64,000 bases of DNA from Ruegeria arenilitoris. Its GTDB lineage: Bacteria > Pseudomonadota > Alphaproteobacteria > Rhodobacterales > Rhodobacteraceae. Where the stretch lies: assembly GCF_013035425.1 (NCBI RefSeq), contig NZ_WQHX01000001.1, positions 186,001-250,000 of the forward strand. The letters are read 5' to 3'. Within the stretch, counting starts at the first letter, position 1. Every line of letters begins with the position of its first letter. The position numbers and the translations under genes were made by a program. The notes under the pieces were generated by a model, which saw nothing but the letters and a program-made list of their open reading frames with translations, was not told the origin of the DNA and searched no databases. This document shows positions 36,727 to 46,736 of this stretch, piece after piece.

Positions 36727-38030
36727 GCAGTAATCCTTTCATGGACAAGATCGGGTACCTCAACAGGAGTGTCAGATATTGTAACGGAAGCTAAAATACC
36801 TGCTTCTGCCCGACGGGCTACATCCTCGCGGGCGGCGTGGACGACGGCAATGGGTTCGCCCTTGGCCACCCGGCATCCGAGTCGAAGCAGTCCCGATATC
36901 CCAACTGCTGGGTCTATGATATCACTTTCAACCTGACGTCCTCCGCCCAACGAAACAACGGTGAGACCCAGAGCTTCGCCGTCAAACGCCGCAATGTATC
37001 CACCACAAGGCGCAGAAACCTCTTGGATCACATTCGCTTCGGGTAAAAAGCGGGCCCAGTTGTCGACAAACTGGACAGGGCCACCCACCGCAGCCATCAT
37101 GCGGCCAAATCGCTCAGCGGCCTTACCGTCGCGTATGATTTTGGCAATTCGTGTGCGACCTTCTTCCAATGTGTCACACAGGCCTGCATCCACTAGCAGT
37201 ACGCCGCCAAGTTCGGCTGAAATCTCAACCAAAGGTGAAATATTGCCGCTAGTGAGAACTTTCATAACTTCGGCCACTTCCAGCGCGTTACCCAAAGCTG
37301 GAGCAAGAGGCTGCGACATATCTGTTATAACAGCGCTGGTTCGACATCCCGCGGCATTGGCAGTCTCGGTCAACGCTTTGGCGAGATCGCGGGCGGCCTC
37401 AACGGTTTTCATAAAAGCGCCGCTGCCTGCCTTGACATCCAGTACAAGAGCGTCAGGGCTGACCGCTAGTTTTTTTGACAAAATGGATGCCGTGATTAAA
37501 TCCAGGCTCTCAACCGTGGCAGTTACATCGCGCACTGCGTACAATCGCCTATCTGCTGGGGCTATTTGGCCAGTTGCACCTACAATTGCCGCGCCAGTGT
37601 CACGCAACACTTGCTGCAGTCGATCCTGTCCAATTTGGGTGCTTACACCGGGGATTGCTTCCAGCTTATCAAGCGTACCGCCTGTGTGACCCAAACCCCT
37701 GCCCGAGATCATCGGAACATATGCACCGCATTCGGCCAAAGCCGGAGCTAGTAAAAGGCTGACACAATCACCAACTCCACCGGTCGAATGTTTGTCGATT
37801 ACAGGGCCATCCACGTCCCAGCTTAGAACATCGCCGCTGTCGCGCATCGCAATGGTCAGATCGGCACGCCCTTTAGACCCCAACCCACCCATGCAAACTG
37901 CCATTGCAAATGCCCCGGCTTGCGCATCGCTGACGCTGCCATCAGCCAGCCCTTGCGCAAACCAATAAAGTTCCTCGCTGCTGGGTACTTCTTCACGACG
38001 CAGCTTTGCGATGATCGAACGCGCGTCCAT
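36723..38030 (-). CDS. deoA: Thymidine phosphorylase
   Basis: A 435-residue pyrimidine nucleoside phosphorylase releasing thymine or uracil and deoxyribose-1-phosphate. The family signature region appears as GRGLGHTGGTLDKLEAIPG, and the phosphate site as DKHSTGGVGDCVSLLLAP. The start at 38030 (MDARSIIAKL) matches E. coli DeoA (440 residues) and lies 4 bp after the cdd stop; GGAGG is 12 nt upstream. Reading further upstream would overlap cdd. Confidence 0.95.
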   Translation of the reverse strand: MDARSIIAKLRREEVPSSEELYWFAQGLADGSVSDAQAGAFAMAVCMGGLGSKGRADLTIAMRDSGDVLSWDVDGPVIDKHSTGGVGDCVSLLLAPALAECGAYVPMISGRGLGHTGGTLDKLEAIPGVSTQIGQDRLQQVLRDTGAAIVGATGQIAPADRRLYAVRDVTATVESLDLITASILSKKLAVSPDALVLDVKAGSGAFMKTVEAARDLAKALTETANAAGCRTSAVITDMSQPLAPALGNALEVAEVMKVLTSGNISPLVEISAELGGVLLVDAGLCDTLEEGRTRIAKIIRDGKAAERFGRMMAAVGGPVQFVDNWARFLPEANVIQEVSAPCGGYIAAFDGEALGLTVVSLGGGRQVESDIIDPAVGISGLLRLGCRVAKGEPIAVVHAAREDVARRAEAGILASVTISDTPVEVPDLVHERITA

Positions 38031-38034
38031 TGCG

Positions 38035-38427
38035 TCAGCTATCCTCCATATGCGAAGCGTCGAATGCTCCCGGTAAAAGCTGGCCGATCGTAGTTTCAAA
38101 CTCATCGCCTTCGACAGTTGCCAGAGTCACTTTGACATCCCGGTTACCAAACTCGGCCAGCTTTTGTCTGCATCCCCCGCAAGGCGGTACCGGTTGAGGG
38201 CTTGAGGCGACCACGTAAACTTCGGCCAGCTTTTGCTCACCGGCTGCGACCATTGCAGCAATTGCGCCTGCCTCTGCGCAAGTGCCTTCTGGATAGGCCA
38301 CGTTTTCAACATTGCAGCCTGAAAAAATTTCACCAGAGGTCGACCGCAAAGCCGCGCCAACCTTGAAATTCGAATATGGCGCATAGGCCTTTTCGCGGAC
38401 AGACAAGGCAGCTTCTTTAAGCGACAT
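38035..38427 (-). CDS. cdd: Cytidine deaminase
   Basis: A 130-residue tetrameric-type cytidine deaminase converting (deoxy)cytidine to (deoxy)uridine. The zinc and catalytic motif is CAEAGAI (Cys and Glu) with PPCGGCRQ supplying the other two Cys ligands; NVENVAYPEG contacts the ribose. The start at 38427 follows GGGGAA by about 5 nt; ATG at 38469 would add an untypical leader. It is the first gene of the salvage operon, so the promoter should lie in the 103 bp upstream. Confidence 0.95.
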   Translation of the reverse strand: MSLKEAALSVREKAYAPYSNFKVGAALRSTSGEIFSGCNVENVAYPEGTCAEAGAIAAMVAAGEQKLAEVYVVASSPQPVPPCGGCRQKLAEFGNRDVKVTLATVEGDEFETTIGQLLPGAFDASHMEDS

Positions 38428-38530
38428 GACGATTCCCCATTTTTTGATCATATGGTCAGAAAATTTCAACCTAGTAGAAAGAATTGGAGGAGTTAAGGCC
38501 CAGACAGCTACATTCCTACCAGATTTGCAG

Positions 38531-39634
38531 CTATTTTAACGTGGTTTCAAACGTTCCCGGCAAAGTCACCTCAAGCAGTTCAACATCATCCGTGGGTTCG
38601 TCAAGCTTCGTGAACATCCCCGGTGGTATGACAAAGGCATCACCCTGTTCCAGCCTGAAAGGGTCCCGCCCCTCACCCTTGAGCGTCACCTCTCCGTTCA
38701 TGACAAATGTGAAATGAATGTCGGTGTCGTGGCTGGTCCAAACTGGATCGCCTTGACCCCTGCGAACAACCTGAACCCCCGCAACGCCTTTGGTGTTCTC
38801 TGCAATTGTCGTATCGCGGCATATATACCCCGGCAAACGAAATTGCTGCCAGACGGCGTCTTTGGCTTGATTATACACAAACCGCTGCCCCTGCCACTCC
38901 CGTTCAGGCCGGAAGTGCGGCGTTGGCAATCTCATCTCATGATCGATTTCAGTGACATGTTCAGCAGGCACACCGATTTCGATGACCTGCACATTGTCTG
39001 AGGCCTCAAGAACACGATGGCGGATCTCGGGTGGTTGGATAAAACAGTCGCCCGTTGTCAACCGCAGCTTGTTGCCTTGATCCTCATACACAACATCAAC
39101 CCATCCGTTGATGCAAAAGATCAGCTGAAACCCGACTTTGTGGAAATGAACCATGTCAGGCACCGGTCCGCCATCTGGAATGCGAATGTGGCTGGCAATG
39201 ATAGACCCGCCCAGCCTATCTGGAACAAGGTCACGATAGTGCATGCCTGCCCGCCCAATTATCCAGGGAGCCTGATCCTTAAGTCGTCGCACGACAAAGG
39301 AATGCACTGTTTCCGGCATAACCATGGGTGGATCGAGTTCTTCAATTTCCACCCTTGTGCCATTAGGCGCGACCAAAGCGCGTTGGCCATCGGCAAATTC
39401 ATCCGGACGATCGGTGAGAATACGCAGGGTGCCAGGTGGCTCTGGGGCATCCTTTTCAATTCGCACGCGCAGCCCGTGCCCGGAAAACACCGCAACCCGC
39501 GGATCATCAGCCGGATAGATCATATCCATCCGCATGCCCAAAACCTTGGTGAAAAAGGGAATGTCGTCTCGCAATTCCTGCGTTGGAAGGCGTATTTCCG
39601 CTTTAGTCTGACTGTGGTTCTGGCGCGATGTCAT
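38531..39634 (-). CDS. Fusion of a VOC-like domain with two cupin domains
   Basis: A 367-residue protein. Residues ~10-100 resemble a VOC/glyoxalase-type half domain (LRDDIPFFTKVLGMRMDMIY, GHGLRVRIEKDAPEPPGTLRI). Two cupin barrels follow: one with HFHKVGFQLIFCINGWVDVV and IQPPEIRHRVLE, the other with SHDTDIHFTFVMNGEVTL and VIPPGMF. The first cupin keeps the His metal ligands. Bicupin proteins of this kind include dioxygenases and regulators; the substrate is unknown. The start at 39634 overlaps the upstream membrane-protein gene by 32 bp; a TTG at 39649 is an alternative. Confidence 0.7.
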   Translation of the reverse strand: MTSRQNHSQTKAEIRLPTQELRDDIPFFTKVLGMRMDMIYPADDPRVAVFSGHGLRVRIEKDAPEPPGTLRILTDRPDEFADGQRALVAPNGTRVEIEELDPPMVMPETVHSFVVRRLKDQAPWIIGRAGMHYRDLVPDRLGGSIIASHIRIPDGGPVPDMVHFHKVGFQLIFCINGWVDVVYEDQGNKLRLTTGDCFIQPPEIRHRVLEASDNVQVIEIGVPAEHVTEIDHEMRLPTPHFRPEREWQGQRFVYNQAKDAVWQQFRLPGYICRDTTIAENTKGVAGVQVVRRGQGDPVWTSHDTDIHFTFVMNGEVTLKGEGRDPFRLEQGDAFVIPPGMFTKLDEPTDDVELLEVTLPGTFETTLK

Positions 39635-40301
39635 ATGATGTCTCGTCAATTTCGGTTTTTGGCCATCCGATCAGAACGGCGGCCAAAATGCCAATTGAAA
39701 AGAACATCTCAAGCGTTTCTTCCAGAACAAAAAGGCGAACAAGCATGGTTTCTGACAGGCCCGCGCTCAACATACCTGACATTTCTTCGATAAGCTGTGC
39801 GACGACCGCCGCTGAGCCCGCCAATACAAAGATAATCAGAAAAGGAGCTTTTTGCTTGAATGCGCGCCATGCGTTCGGCAACCCGTGCCAGAACAGACCG
39901 CCGATCACGATCACGGCTAACGCCAGACGGATAATGGTTAAATCAAGTAGATTGTCCAATCCACTAAGTGCCCAGAAAGCCAGACTGTCATGAGCGTAAA
40001 TGTCCGCTTCCAATTCGCGTTCAGCCAACAGAAGGCAAACCAGCCCTATGTAAAGACGGCCCAATCCGGGATATCTCCAAAGCGCCGCAAACCCAGCCGC
40101 TAAAAGTGCAGCCGCAGAGGCGGTCTCGATCAATCCGCCTTCCTGATTCAAGGTCGAAGCCTGATGTGGCCAAATGCTAATGGCCGTCAAAAAAACAATT
40201 ACAAACAACAATACTGCAAAAGCCACGATTCGAGCGGGAACAAATGGCATTGGACCAGCCGAAATCGCCGGCTTGACCGTAAATTCGTCTTTATAGCTCA
40301 T
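39603..40301 (-). CDS. Polytopic membrane protein of unknown function
   Basis: A 232-residue inner-membrane protein with about six hydrophobic helices (first IVAFAVLLFVIVFLTAISIW; others near 60-80, 85-95, 118-140, 150-170 and 198-215). A conserved-looking acidic patch, LLLAERELEADIYAHDSL, lies between helices. I recognise no named family. It overlaps the cupin gene downstream, so the two are probably co-expressed. It is divergent from maeB. Confidence 0.7.
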   Translation of the reverse strand: MSYKDEFTVKPAISAGPMPFVPARIVAFAVLLFVIVFLTAISIWPHQASTLNQEGGLIETASAAALLAAGFAALWRYPGLGRLYIGLVCLLLAERELEADIYAHDSLAFWALSGLDNLLDLTIIRLALAVIVIGGLFWHGLPNAWRAFKQKAPFLIIFVLAGSAAVVAQLIEEMSGMLSAGLSETMLVRLFVLEETLEMFFSIGILAAVLIGWPKTEIDETSYDIAPEPQSD

Positions 40302-40482
40302 AGAGGTCTTTCGGTGCTCGACGATGTTATTTATTCGAAGTTGGCGAAATGTAAGAATTTGACGACATTTTTCAACCAGCAGAAATCAAGCGTTACAAAA
40401 GTGTTGCAAAACGACCGAGCGTAGCCAAGCCAACACAAATAATTTAGCCTTAAATCAAATTTCTTAGGGAGCTGAATCGCCG

Positions 40483-42756
40483 ATGTCTGAAACACCCAGC
40501 CTGCGGCAGGCCGCGCTTGAATATCATGCTTTTCCAAAACCCGGCAAGCTTGAGATCAAGGCCACGAAACCAATGGCCAACGGCCGTGACCTGGCCCGTG
40601 CATACTCGCCCGGTGTCGCTGAGGCCAGTTTGGAAATAAAGGCTGACGCAACAAATGCGGAAAAATACACGGCTCGCGGTAACCTTGTCGCTGTGGTGTC
40701 GAACGGGACTGCGGTTCTGGGTCTGGGCGACATCGGTGCATTGGCATCAAAACCTGTAATGGAGGGCAAAGCGGTCCTGTTCAAAAAGTTCGCCGGAATC
40801 GACTGTTTCGACATCGAAGTGGACCAGCACGACCCTGAGAAATTAGCCGATATCGTATGCGCGTTGGAACCGACATTCGGAGCCATCAATCTCGAAGACA
40901 TAAAAGCGCCGGATTGCTTTATAGTTGAAAAACTTTGTCGGGAAAGAATGAACATTCCTGTCTTTCACGACGATCAACACGGCACCGCCATTGTGGTCGG
41001 GGCCGCAGCCAAAAACGCTTTGCACGTTGCAGGCAAGGCGTTCGAGGACATTAAGGTCGTTTCAACCGGCGGAGGTGCTGCGGGTATTGCCTGCCTGAAC
41101 ATGTTGGTAAAACTCGGCGTCAAGCGAGAGAATATCTGGCTGTGTGACATTCACGGATTGGTCTACAATGGCCGGACCGAAGACATGAACCCGCACAAGG
41201 ATCAATTTGCCCAGGATTCGGATTTACGCTCTTTGGACGATGTGATTGACAGTGCAGACCTTTTCCTTGGTCTGAGTGGTCCGAATGTTCTGAAGCCCGA
41301 CATGGTTAAGAAGATGGCAAACCAGCCCATCATTTTTGCCTTGGCAAACCCAACGCCGGAAATCCTGCCAAAGACTGCTCGGGAAGTCGCGCCTGATGCC
41401 ATAATCGCCACGGGCCGAAGCGATTTTCCCAATCAAGTCAACAACGTTCTTTGTTTTCCTTTCATTTTCCGCGGAGCTTTGGATGTAGGCGCAACCGAAA
41501 TCAACGACGCAATGCAAATTGCTTGCGTCGACGGAATTGCAGAAATGGCACGCGCGACAACCAGCGCCGAGGCGGCGGCGGCCTACAAAGGAGAGCAACT
41601 GACATTTGGCCCGGATTACCTGATCCCAAAACCGTTTGATCCGCGTCTGGTGGGGGTGGTTTCTTCATCGGTTGCCCAAGCCGCGATGGACAGCGGTGTC
41701 GCAAAACGCCCTATTGCAGATATCGAAGCCTATAAAGAGCGATTGAACCAAAGTGTGTTCAAGTCTGCCTTTCTAATGCGTCCGGTATTTGAAGCAGCAG
41801 CTGTTGCGTCGCGCCGGATCGTATTTGCCGAAGGTGAAGACGAACGGGTTCTGCGTGCTGCTCAAGCCATTTTGGAGGAAACTACCGAAACACCAATCCT
41901 CATTGGGCGACCGGACGTGATAGATGCGCGTTGCGAACGACTTGGGTTAACGGTGCGGCCAGGTCAGGACTTTCAAATCGTAAACCCTCATGACGACCCG
42001 CGATACTACGACTATTGGAGTTCCTATCACCAAATTATGCAGCGTCGGGGCGTGACTCCTGACTTGGCAAAAGCGATCCTGCGAACGAACAACACGGCCA
42101 TTGGAGCAATCATGGTTCATCGTGGCGAAGCTGACAGTTTGATCTGTGGAACTTTCGGAGAATACCGCTGGCATCTGAACTACGTCGAACAAGTGCTGGG
42201 TAATGCAAACCTGTATCCACACGGCGCACTTTCGTTAATGATCCTTGAGGATGGCCCCTTGTTCATTGCCGACACACATGTGCGACAGCTGCCAAGCCCA
42301 GAAGAACTAGCCGAAATCACAATCGGTGCCGCCAGACACGTCCGTCGATTTGGCATCAAACCCAAGATCGCGTTCTGCTCGCAATCGCAATTCGGAAACC
42401 AGACTGAAGGCTCGGGAAAGCGTCTTCGGGAAGCAATAAAAATTCTAGATGCCGCACCGCGCGACTTTGTTTACGAAGGTGAAATGAACCTTGATTTGGC
42501 TTTGGATCCTGAATTGCGGGACCGCATCTTTCCCAATTCTCGTTTGGAAGGGGCCGCAAACGTTCTGATTTTCGCGCATGCTGATGCAGCCAGCGGTGTG
42601 CGAAATATCCTAAAAATGAAGGCTGATGGTCTTGAAGTCGGCCCGATCCTAATGGGGATGGGCAACAAAGCACATATCGTAACACCTTCAATCACAGCAC
42701 GAGGATTGCTGAACATGGCCGCGATTGCCGGGACCCCGGTGGCCCATTATGGCTAG
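40483..42756 (+). CDS. maeB: NADP-dependent malic enzyme with phosphotransacetylase-like domain
   Basis: A 757-residue MaeB-type protein. The N-terminal ~430 residues are malic enzyme (malate to pyruvate, CO2 and NAD(P)H): [32 protein letters not shown], the metal site [14 protein letters not shown], and the nucleotide fold [17 protein letters not shown]. The C-terminal ~320 residues are a phosphotransacetylase-like regulatory domain ([17 protein letters not shown]) that in known enzymes lacks transacetylase activity and mediates allosteric control. AGGGAG lies 11 nt before the ATG. Monocistronic. Confidence 0.94.
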   Translation: MSETPSLRQAALEYHAFPKPGKLEIKATKPMANGRDLARAYSPGVAEASLEIKADATNAEKYTARGNLVAVVSNGTAVLGLGDIGALASKPVMEGKAVLFKKFAGIDCFDIEVDQHDPEKLADIVCALEPTFGAINLEDIKAPDCFIVEKLCRERMNIPVFHDDQHGTAIVVGAAAKNALHVAGKAFEDIKVVSTGGGAAGIACLNMLVKLGVKRENIWLCDIHGLVYNGRTEDMNPHKDQFAQDSDLRSLDDVIDSADLFLGLSGPNVLKPDMVKKMANQPIIFALANPTPEILPKTAREVAPDAIIATGRSDFPNQVNNVLCFPFIFRGALDVGATEINDAMQIACVDGIAEMARATTSAEAAAAYKGEQLTFGPDYLIPKPFDPRLVGVVSSSVAQAAMDSGVAKRPIADIEAYKERLNQSVFKSAFLMRPVFEAAAVASRRIVFAEGEDERVLRAAQAILEETTETPILIGRPDVIDARCERLGLTVRPGQDFQIVNPHDDPRYYDYWSSYHQIMQRRGVTPDLAKAILRTNNTAIGAIMVHRGEADSLICGTFGEYRWHLNYVEQVLGNANLYPHGALSLMILEDGPLFIADTHVRQLPSPEELAEITIGAARHVRRFGIKPKIAFCSQSQFGNQTEGSGKRLREAIKILDAAPRDFVYEGEMNLDLALDPELRDRIFPNSRLEGAANVLIFAHADAASGVRNILKMKADGLEVGPILMGMGNKAHIVTPSITARGLLNMAAIAGTPVAHYG

Positions 42757-42848
42757 TTGGGACGAGGGAAAGTTACGCACGCGCCTTTTGGTGTCTATCG
42801 GGGAATAAGGTTGATTCTGTTGGCGCTATCGGTGTGGGTCGGCTGAAG

Positions 42849-42945
42849 TTTGCACATTTGCAAACACGCCATTCTGGTATCAAAATCACCGATTTACCTA
42901 AAGGATTTGCAAAAATTTGCAGAAGAAGTCTACAAAATCTGCAAA
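42849..42945. promoter_or_regulatory. TTTGCAAA-type operator boxes upstream of prpE
   Basis: Two tandem boxes, TTTGCACA (42849) and TTTGCAAA (42857), are directly adjacent. A second pair, TTTGCAAA (42906) and TTTGCAGA (42916), and a box TCTGCAAA (42938-42945) follow, 98-187 bp before the prpE start. TTTGCAAA repeats are the recognition sequence of short-chain fatty acyl-CoA regulators (PccR in Rhodobacter, RamB and PrpR in actinobacteria). The boxes are seen; the regulator is inferred, and no such gene is in this window. Confidence 0.65.
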
Positions 42946-43042
42946 TCAATCGCGATAAACTGACGCGCCGTCATTTGAGCGGCTTGTTCACTGAAACGAC
43001 GGTGCCTAACACATTGCAAGAGGATTCACGGAGGAGATCAAC

Positions 43043-44932
43043 ATGGCGTATCAGGATGTTTACGACGGCTGGAAATCCGACCCCGAGGCATTCTGGATGG
43101 AGGCCGCAAAAGGCATCGACTGGGTGCGTACGCCAAGCAAAGCCTTGTTTGACGACAATGCGCCTCTGTATGAGTGGTTCAGCGATGCTCAGGTCAATAC
43201 CTGCTGGAACGCAGTAGACCGACATGTCGAAAATGGCCGTGGCGAACAAACAGCCATTATTTACGACAGCCCGATTGCGCACGCAAAACGAGAGATTTCT
43301 TATGTGGAACTGCGTAATCGCGTAGCAACACTAGCCGGTGCTTTGCGGGCCAAGGGCATCGAAAAAGGCGATCGGGTCATCATCTACATGCCGATGATCC
43401 CTGAAGCGCTGGAAGCTATGTTGGCCTGCGCGCGCCTTGGAGCGATACACTCAGTTGTTTTCGGCGGCTTTGCCAGCAACGAACTGGCCGTGCGAATAGA
43501 CGATGCTAAACCCAAGGCGATAATTGCGGCGTCCTGCGGGATGGAGCCTGGCCGTGTCGTTCACTACAAACCTTTGTTGGACGGCGCAATTGACTTGGCC
43601 ACCCACAAACCTGATTTTTGCGTAATCTTCCAGCGCGAACAAGAGGTTGCGAATCTGATCGAGGGCCGCGATTTCAATTGGCACGGGTTTCAATATGGCG
43701 TTGAACCTGCCGAATGTGTGCCAGTCGATGGAAATGATCCCGCTTATATCCTCTATACCTCTGGTACGACCGGTTCACCCAAGGGCGTCGTTCGTCCCAC
43801 CGCTGGGCACCTTGTGGCGCTGAACTGGTCGATGAAAAACATATACAATGTCGACCCCGGAGACGTGTTCTGGGCTGCCTCTGACGTGGGCTGGGTCGTG
43901 GGGCATTCCTATATTTGCTATGCGCCTCTCATACATGGGAACACGACCATCGTATTCGAGGGAAAGCCTGTGGGCACGCCAGATGCCGGTACTTTCTGGC
44001 GGGTGATTTCGGAACATAAGGTCAAGAGTTTCTTTACCGCGCCGACCGCGATCCGGGCTGTCAAACGCGAGGACCCAAAGGCCGAATTGATGGCTCAGTA
44101 TGATCTGTCGAGTTTGGGTGCGCTGTTTCTGGCGGGCGAACGGGCGGACCCCGACACAATTATCTGGGCGCAAAATGCATTGAAAGTGCCAGTGATCGAC
44201 CATTGGTGGCAAACCGAAACCGGGTGGACGATTGCCGGCAACCCTTTGGGAATCGAGGAACTGCCGACAAAACTTGGTTCCCCAGCCAAACCGATGCCCG
44301 GCTATGACGTTCAGATTCTTGACGAAGGTGGTCATCCTGTAAAACCCGGAGAACTGGGTGCAATTGCAGTAAAACTACCCTTGCCACCGGGAACACTGCC
44401 TACTCTTTGGAATGCCGAAGCACGGTTCAGAAAATCATACCTGGAACATTTTCCCGGCTACTACGAAACGGGTGATGCGGGTATGATCGACGAGGATGGA
44501 TACCTCTATATCATGGCGCGCACTGACGATGTCATCAACGTGGCTGGTCACAGATTGTCGACTGGCGGCATGGAAGAGGTTTTGGCCGCCCACCCGGATG
44601 TGGCGGAGTGCGCGGTGATAGGTGTATCCGATCAACTGAAAGGACAGATGCCAGTTGGCTTTTTGTGCTTGAATGCAGGCTCGGATCGAAATCACGACGA
44701 CGTTGTACAGGATGTCGTTAACATGGTTCGCGAAAAGATTGGCCCGGTTGCTGCCTTTAAAACAGCGGTTGTAGTTGATCGGTTGCCCAAGACACGCTCG
44801 GGCAAGATTTTGCGTGGTACAATGGTGTCGATAGCAGATGGCAAAGAATACAAGATGCCCGCTACAATAGACGATCCTGTCATATTGGACGAGATCACGT
44901 CCGCGTTGAAAACTATCGGCTACGCAAAGTAA
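43043..44932 (+). CDS. prpE: Propionyl-CoA synthetase
   Basis: A 629-residue AMP-forming acyl-CoA synthetase that activates propionate (and related short acids). Motifs are YTSGTTGSPKGVVRP (P-loop, ~236-250), WWQTETGW (A5 region), ETGDAGMIDEDGY and the acetylatable/catalytic Lys in LPKTRSGKILRGTM near the end. Residues such as the N-terminal YQDVYDGWKSDPEAFW fit PrpE better than acetyl-CoA synthetase. GGAGGAG lies 6 nt before the ATG. The TTTGCAAA boxes upstream suggest induction when short acyl-CoA accumulates. Confidence 0.93.
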   Translation: MAYQDVYDGWKSDPEAFWMEAAKGIDWVRTPSKALFDDNAPLYEWFSDAQVNTCWNAVDRHVENGRGEQTAIIYDSPIAHAKREISYVELRNRVATLAGALRAKGIEKGDRVIIYMPMIPEALEAMLACARLGAIHSVVFGGFASNELAVRIDDAKPKAIIAASCGMEPGRVVHYKPLLDGAIDLATHKPDFCVIFQREQEVANLIEGRDFNWHGFQYGVEPAECVPVDGNDPAYILYTSGTTGSPKGVVRPTAGHLVALNWSMKNIYNVDPGDVFWAASDVGWVVGHSYICYAPLIHGNTTIVFEGKPVGTPDAGTFWRVISEHKVKSFFTAPTAIRAVKREDPKAELMAQYDLSSLGALFLAGERADPDTIIWAQNALKVPVIDHWWQTETGWTIAGNPLGIEELPTKLGSPAKPMPGYDVQILDEGGHPVKPGELGAIAVKLPLPPGTLPTLWNAEARFRKSYLEHFPGYYETGDAGMIDEDGYLYIMARTDDVINVAGHRLSTGGMEEVLAAHPDVAECAVIGVSDQLKGQMPVGFLCLNAGSDRNHDDVVQDVVNMVREKIGPVAAFKTAVVVDRLPKTRSGKILRGTMVSIADGKEYKMPATIDDPVILDEITSALKTIGYAK

Positions 44933-45027
44933 ATCTTTTTCGGGCTGTCCTACTGCCGCCCATATGATCTGTTTTTCTTGCAACCTACCGCGGGCCTTTT
45001 ACTGTCAATCCAAGACAGTGAGGGCAT

Positions 45028-46467
45028 ATGACAAACTCTGAACTCTGGCGGCTGAACGCCACCGACCTGACCGCGCTGACGCGATCCGGGGACGTAAGCG
45101 CCGAAGATTCTGTTCGAAGCGCTATCGAAAGAATGCATCAGGCGAACCCTGATCTGAACGCGGTAGTTGAGGATCTAAGCGCCGAAGCGCTGGAGCGTGC
45201 CAGAAGCCTTGACCACGCCCGTTCGAAAGGTATCGCGCCGGGACCGTTGCATGGGGTGCCCGTCACCATCAAGGTGAATGTAGATCAGAAAGGCCACGCA
45301 ACGACAAATGGCGTCGTTGCGCTTAAGAATTTAATTGCGCCGGATGATGCGCCAGTCGTGACCAACTTGCAAAACGCCGGAGCGGTTGTGATCGGCAGAA
45401 CGAACACACCAGAGTTTTCGTTCCGTGCCGATACGGACAACCAACTTTACGGTCGGACGCATAACCCGTGGGGGCGGCATATCTCTCCCGGAGGATCGTC
45501 GGGCGGCGCGGGAGCAGCGGTCATGGCCGGAATTGGTGCCTTGGCACACGGCAACGATATTGGCGGCAGCCTGCGTTTTCCTGCGGCAGCCAATGGTGCG
45601 GTGACGGTAAAACCGGGCCTTGGTCGTGTCCCAGCGTGGAACCCCAGCCAAACCGCTGAACGCGGTCTTCTTGCCCAGTCTATGTCAGTGCAAGGGCTGA
45701 TTACACGCTCGGCCGCTGATCTCCATCTGGCTATGCCCAGCTTAATCGAAACAGACCCCAGAGACCCGTTTCACGTGCCAATGCAATGGCGCGGTTCAGA
45801 TCCCGAAGGCACGATCAAAGTCGCCTTAACAAAGAACACTTTTGGTTATGCATTGCACCCAGAAGTTGAAAAGGCTCTCGATATCGCTCGCGACGCACTG
45901 ACTGACGCCGGTTACGATATCAAAGAAGTAGACCCACCTGACGTCTTCGAATGTGGTCGCGCCGGATATCGGGCGCTTATGGGCGAAGTTATGACTCTTC
46001 TGCAGGGCGATATTACAGCTGCGGGTTCTCAGACAATCAAAGACATCTTTGGCGTCTACTTTCAGGAATTCCCGCCGATCGTTGAAACTGAGTTGGTAAG
46101 AATGCTGGCCAAACGGACATACTACGCCCGAGAATGGTCGCTGTTTTTACAGGACTACCATTTGGTCCTGTCACCTTTTTTGCCCCAGCCGTTTTTCAAA
46201 CCTAACCGGGATACCGAAGGTGCTGAAGGCGTGCATGAAGTTCTTGGATGTGCGGTTTATTCCTATGCAATGAACTTTTTGGGTCTTCCAGCGGCTTGCG
46301 TACCAGCCCGTCTGGCTGATTTGCCCAACGGACCGCAACCGATCAACGTGCAAATCGCCGCCAGACGCTGGCGCGAAGATCTGGCTGTGGACGCTGCCGC
46401 CGCAATCGAAGCACGGGTCGGCCCAATGGCCCCCATCCTTTGGGACAAACTGGAAACCTCTGTCTGA
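45028..46467 (+). CDS. Amidase-signature family hydrolase
   Basis: A 479-residue amidase. The Ser-cisSer-Lys triad can be placed: Lys in VTIKVN (~82), cis-Ser in SPGGSSGG (~152-159) and the nucleophile Ser in GNDIGGSLRFPA (~172-183). The family hydrolyses amides or carries out the GatA reaction; there is no gatB or gatC nearby and GatA residues are not evident, so it is a catabolic-type amidase of unknown substrate. GAGGG lies 5 nt before the ATG. It stands alone and ends before a hairpin shared with nadK. Confidence 0.88.
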   Translation: MTNSELWRLNATDLTALTRSGDVSAEDSVRSAIERMHQANPDLNAVVEDLSAEALERARSLDHARSKGIAPGPLHGVPVTIKVNVDQKGHATTNGVVALKNLIAPDDAPVVTNLQNAGAVVIGRTNTPEFSFRADTDNQLYGRTHNPWGRHISPGGSSGGAGAAVMAGIGALAHGNDIGGSLRFPAAANGAVTVKPGLGRVPAWNPSQTAERGLLAQSMSVQGLITRSAADLHLAMPSLIETDPRDPFHVPMQWRGSDPEGTIKVALTKNTFGYALHPEVEKALDIARDALTDAGYDIKEVDPPDVFECGRAGYRALMGEVMTLLQGDITAAGSQTIKDIFGVYFQEFPPIVETELVRMLAKRTYYAREWSLFLQDYHLVLSPFLPQPFFKPNRDTEGAEGVHEVLGCAVYSYAMNFLGLPAACVPARLADLPNGPQPINVQIAARRWREDLAVDAAAAIEARVGPMAPILWDKLETSV

Positions 46468-46487
46468 AAGCAAGGCTTGTGTGCCAC

Positions 46488-46521
46488 AAAAAATAGACCC
46501 CGGGTCAATATGCCCGGGGTC
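46488..46521. terminator. Intrinsic terminator, best oriented for nadK
   Basis: A perfect 9-bp stem, GACCCCGGG (46496-46504) and CCCGGGGTC (46513-46521), has an 8-nt loop. On the minus strand it is followed by TATTTTTT (46495-46488), a good terminator for nadK about 215 bp past its stop. On the + strand the amidase transcript meets the hairpin without a T-run. Confidence 0.75.
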
Positions 46522-46736
46522 CTCGTGCTAAAATATGCCCGGAATACTGATGACGAGCGTAGCACCACCTACCCACGCCAGCGCGAAAACTGCGCTATCA
46601 TTCGAAAACACCGTTGGATGGCCACTCACTTCCATCCTAGCGTGTTCTCCGAGCAGAATCAGATTACCAGAGGGTTAATAGCTTTCCTGTGAACTGGTTC
46701 ACACAAGCCGCTGGAAATACCTTCACACGGTCTGAT

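Noticed and set aside
38428..38530. A terminator between the cupin gene and cdd
   Set aside because: No stem with a following T-run was found; only AT-rich sequence that probably holds the cdd promoter.
40400..40420. A TTGCAAAA-like site before maeB resembling the prpE boxes
   Set aside because: A single imperfect copy without a partner; too likely by chance.
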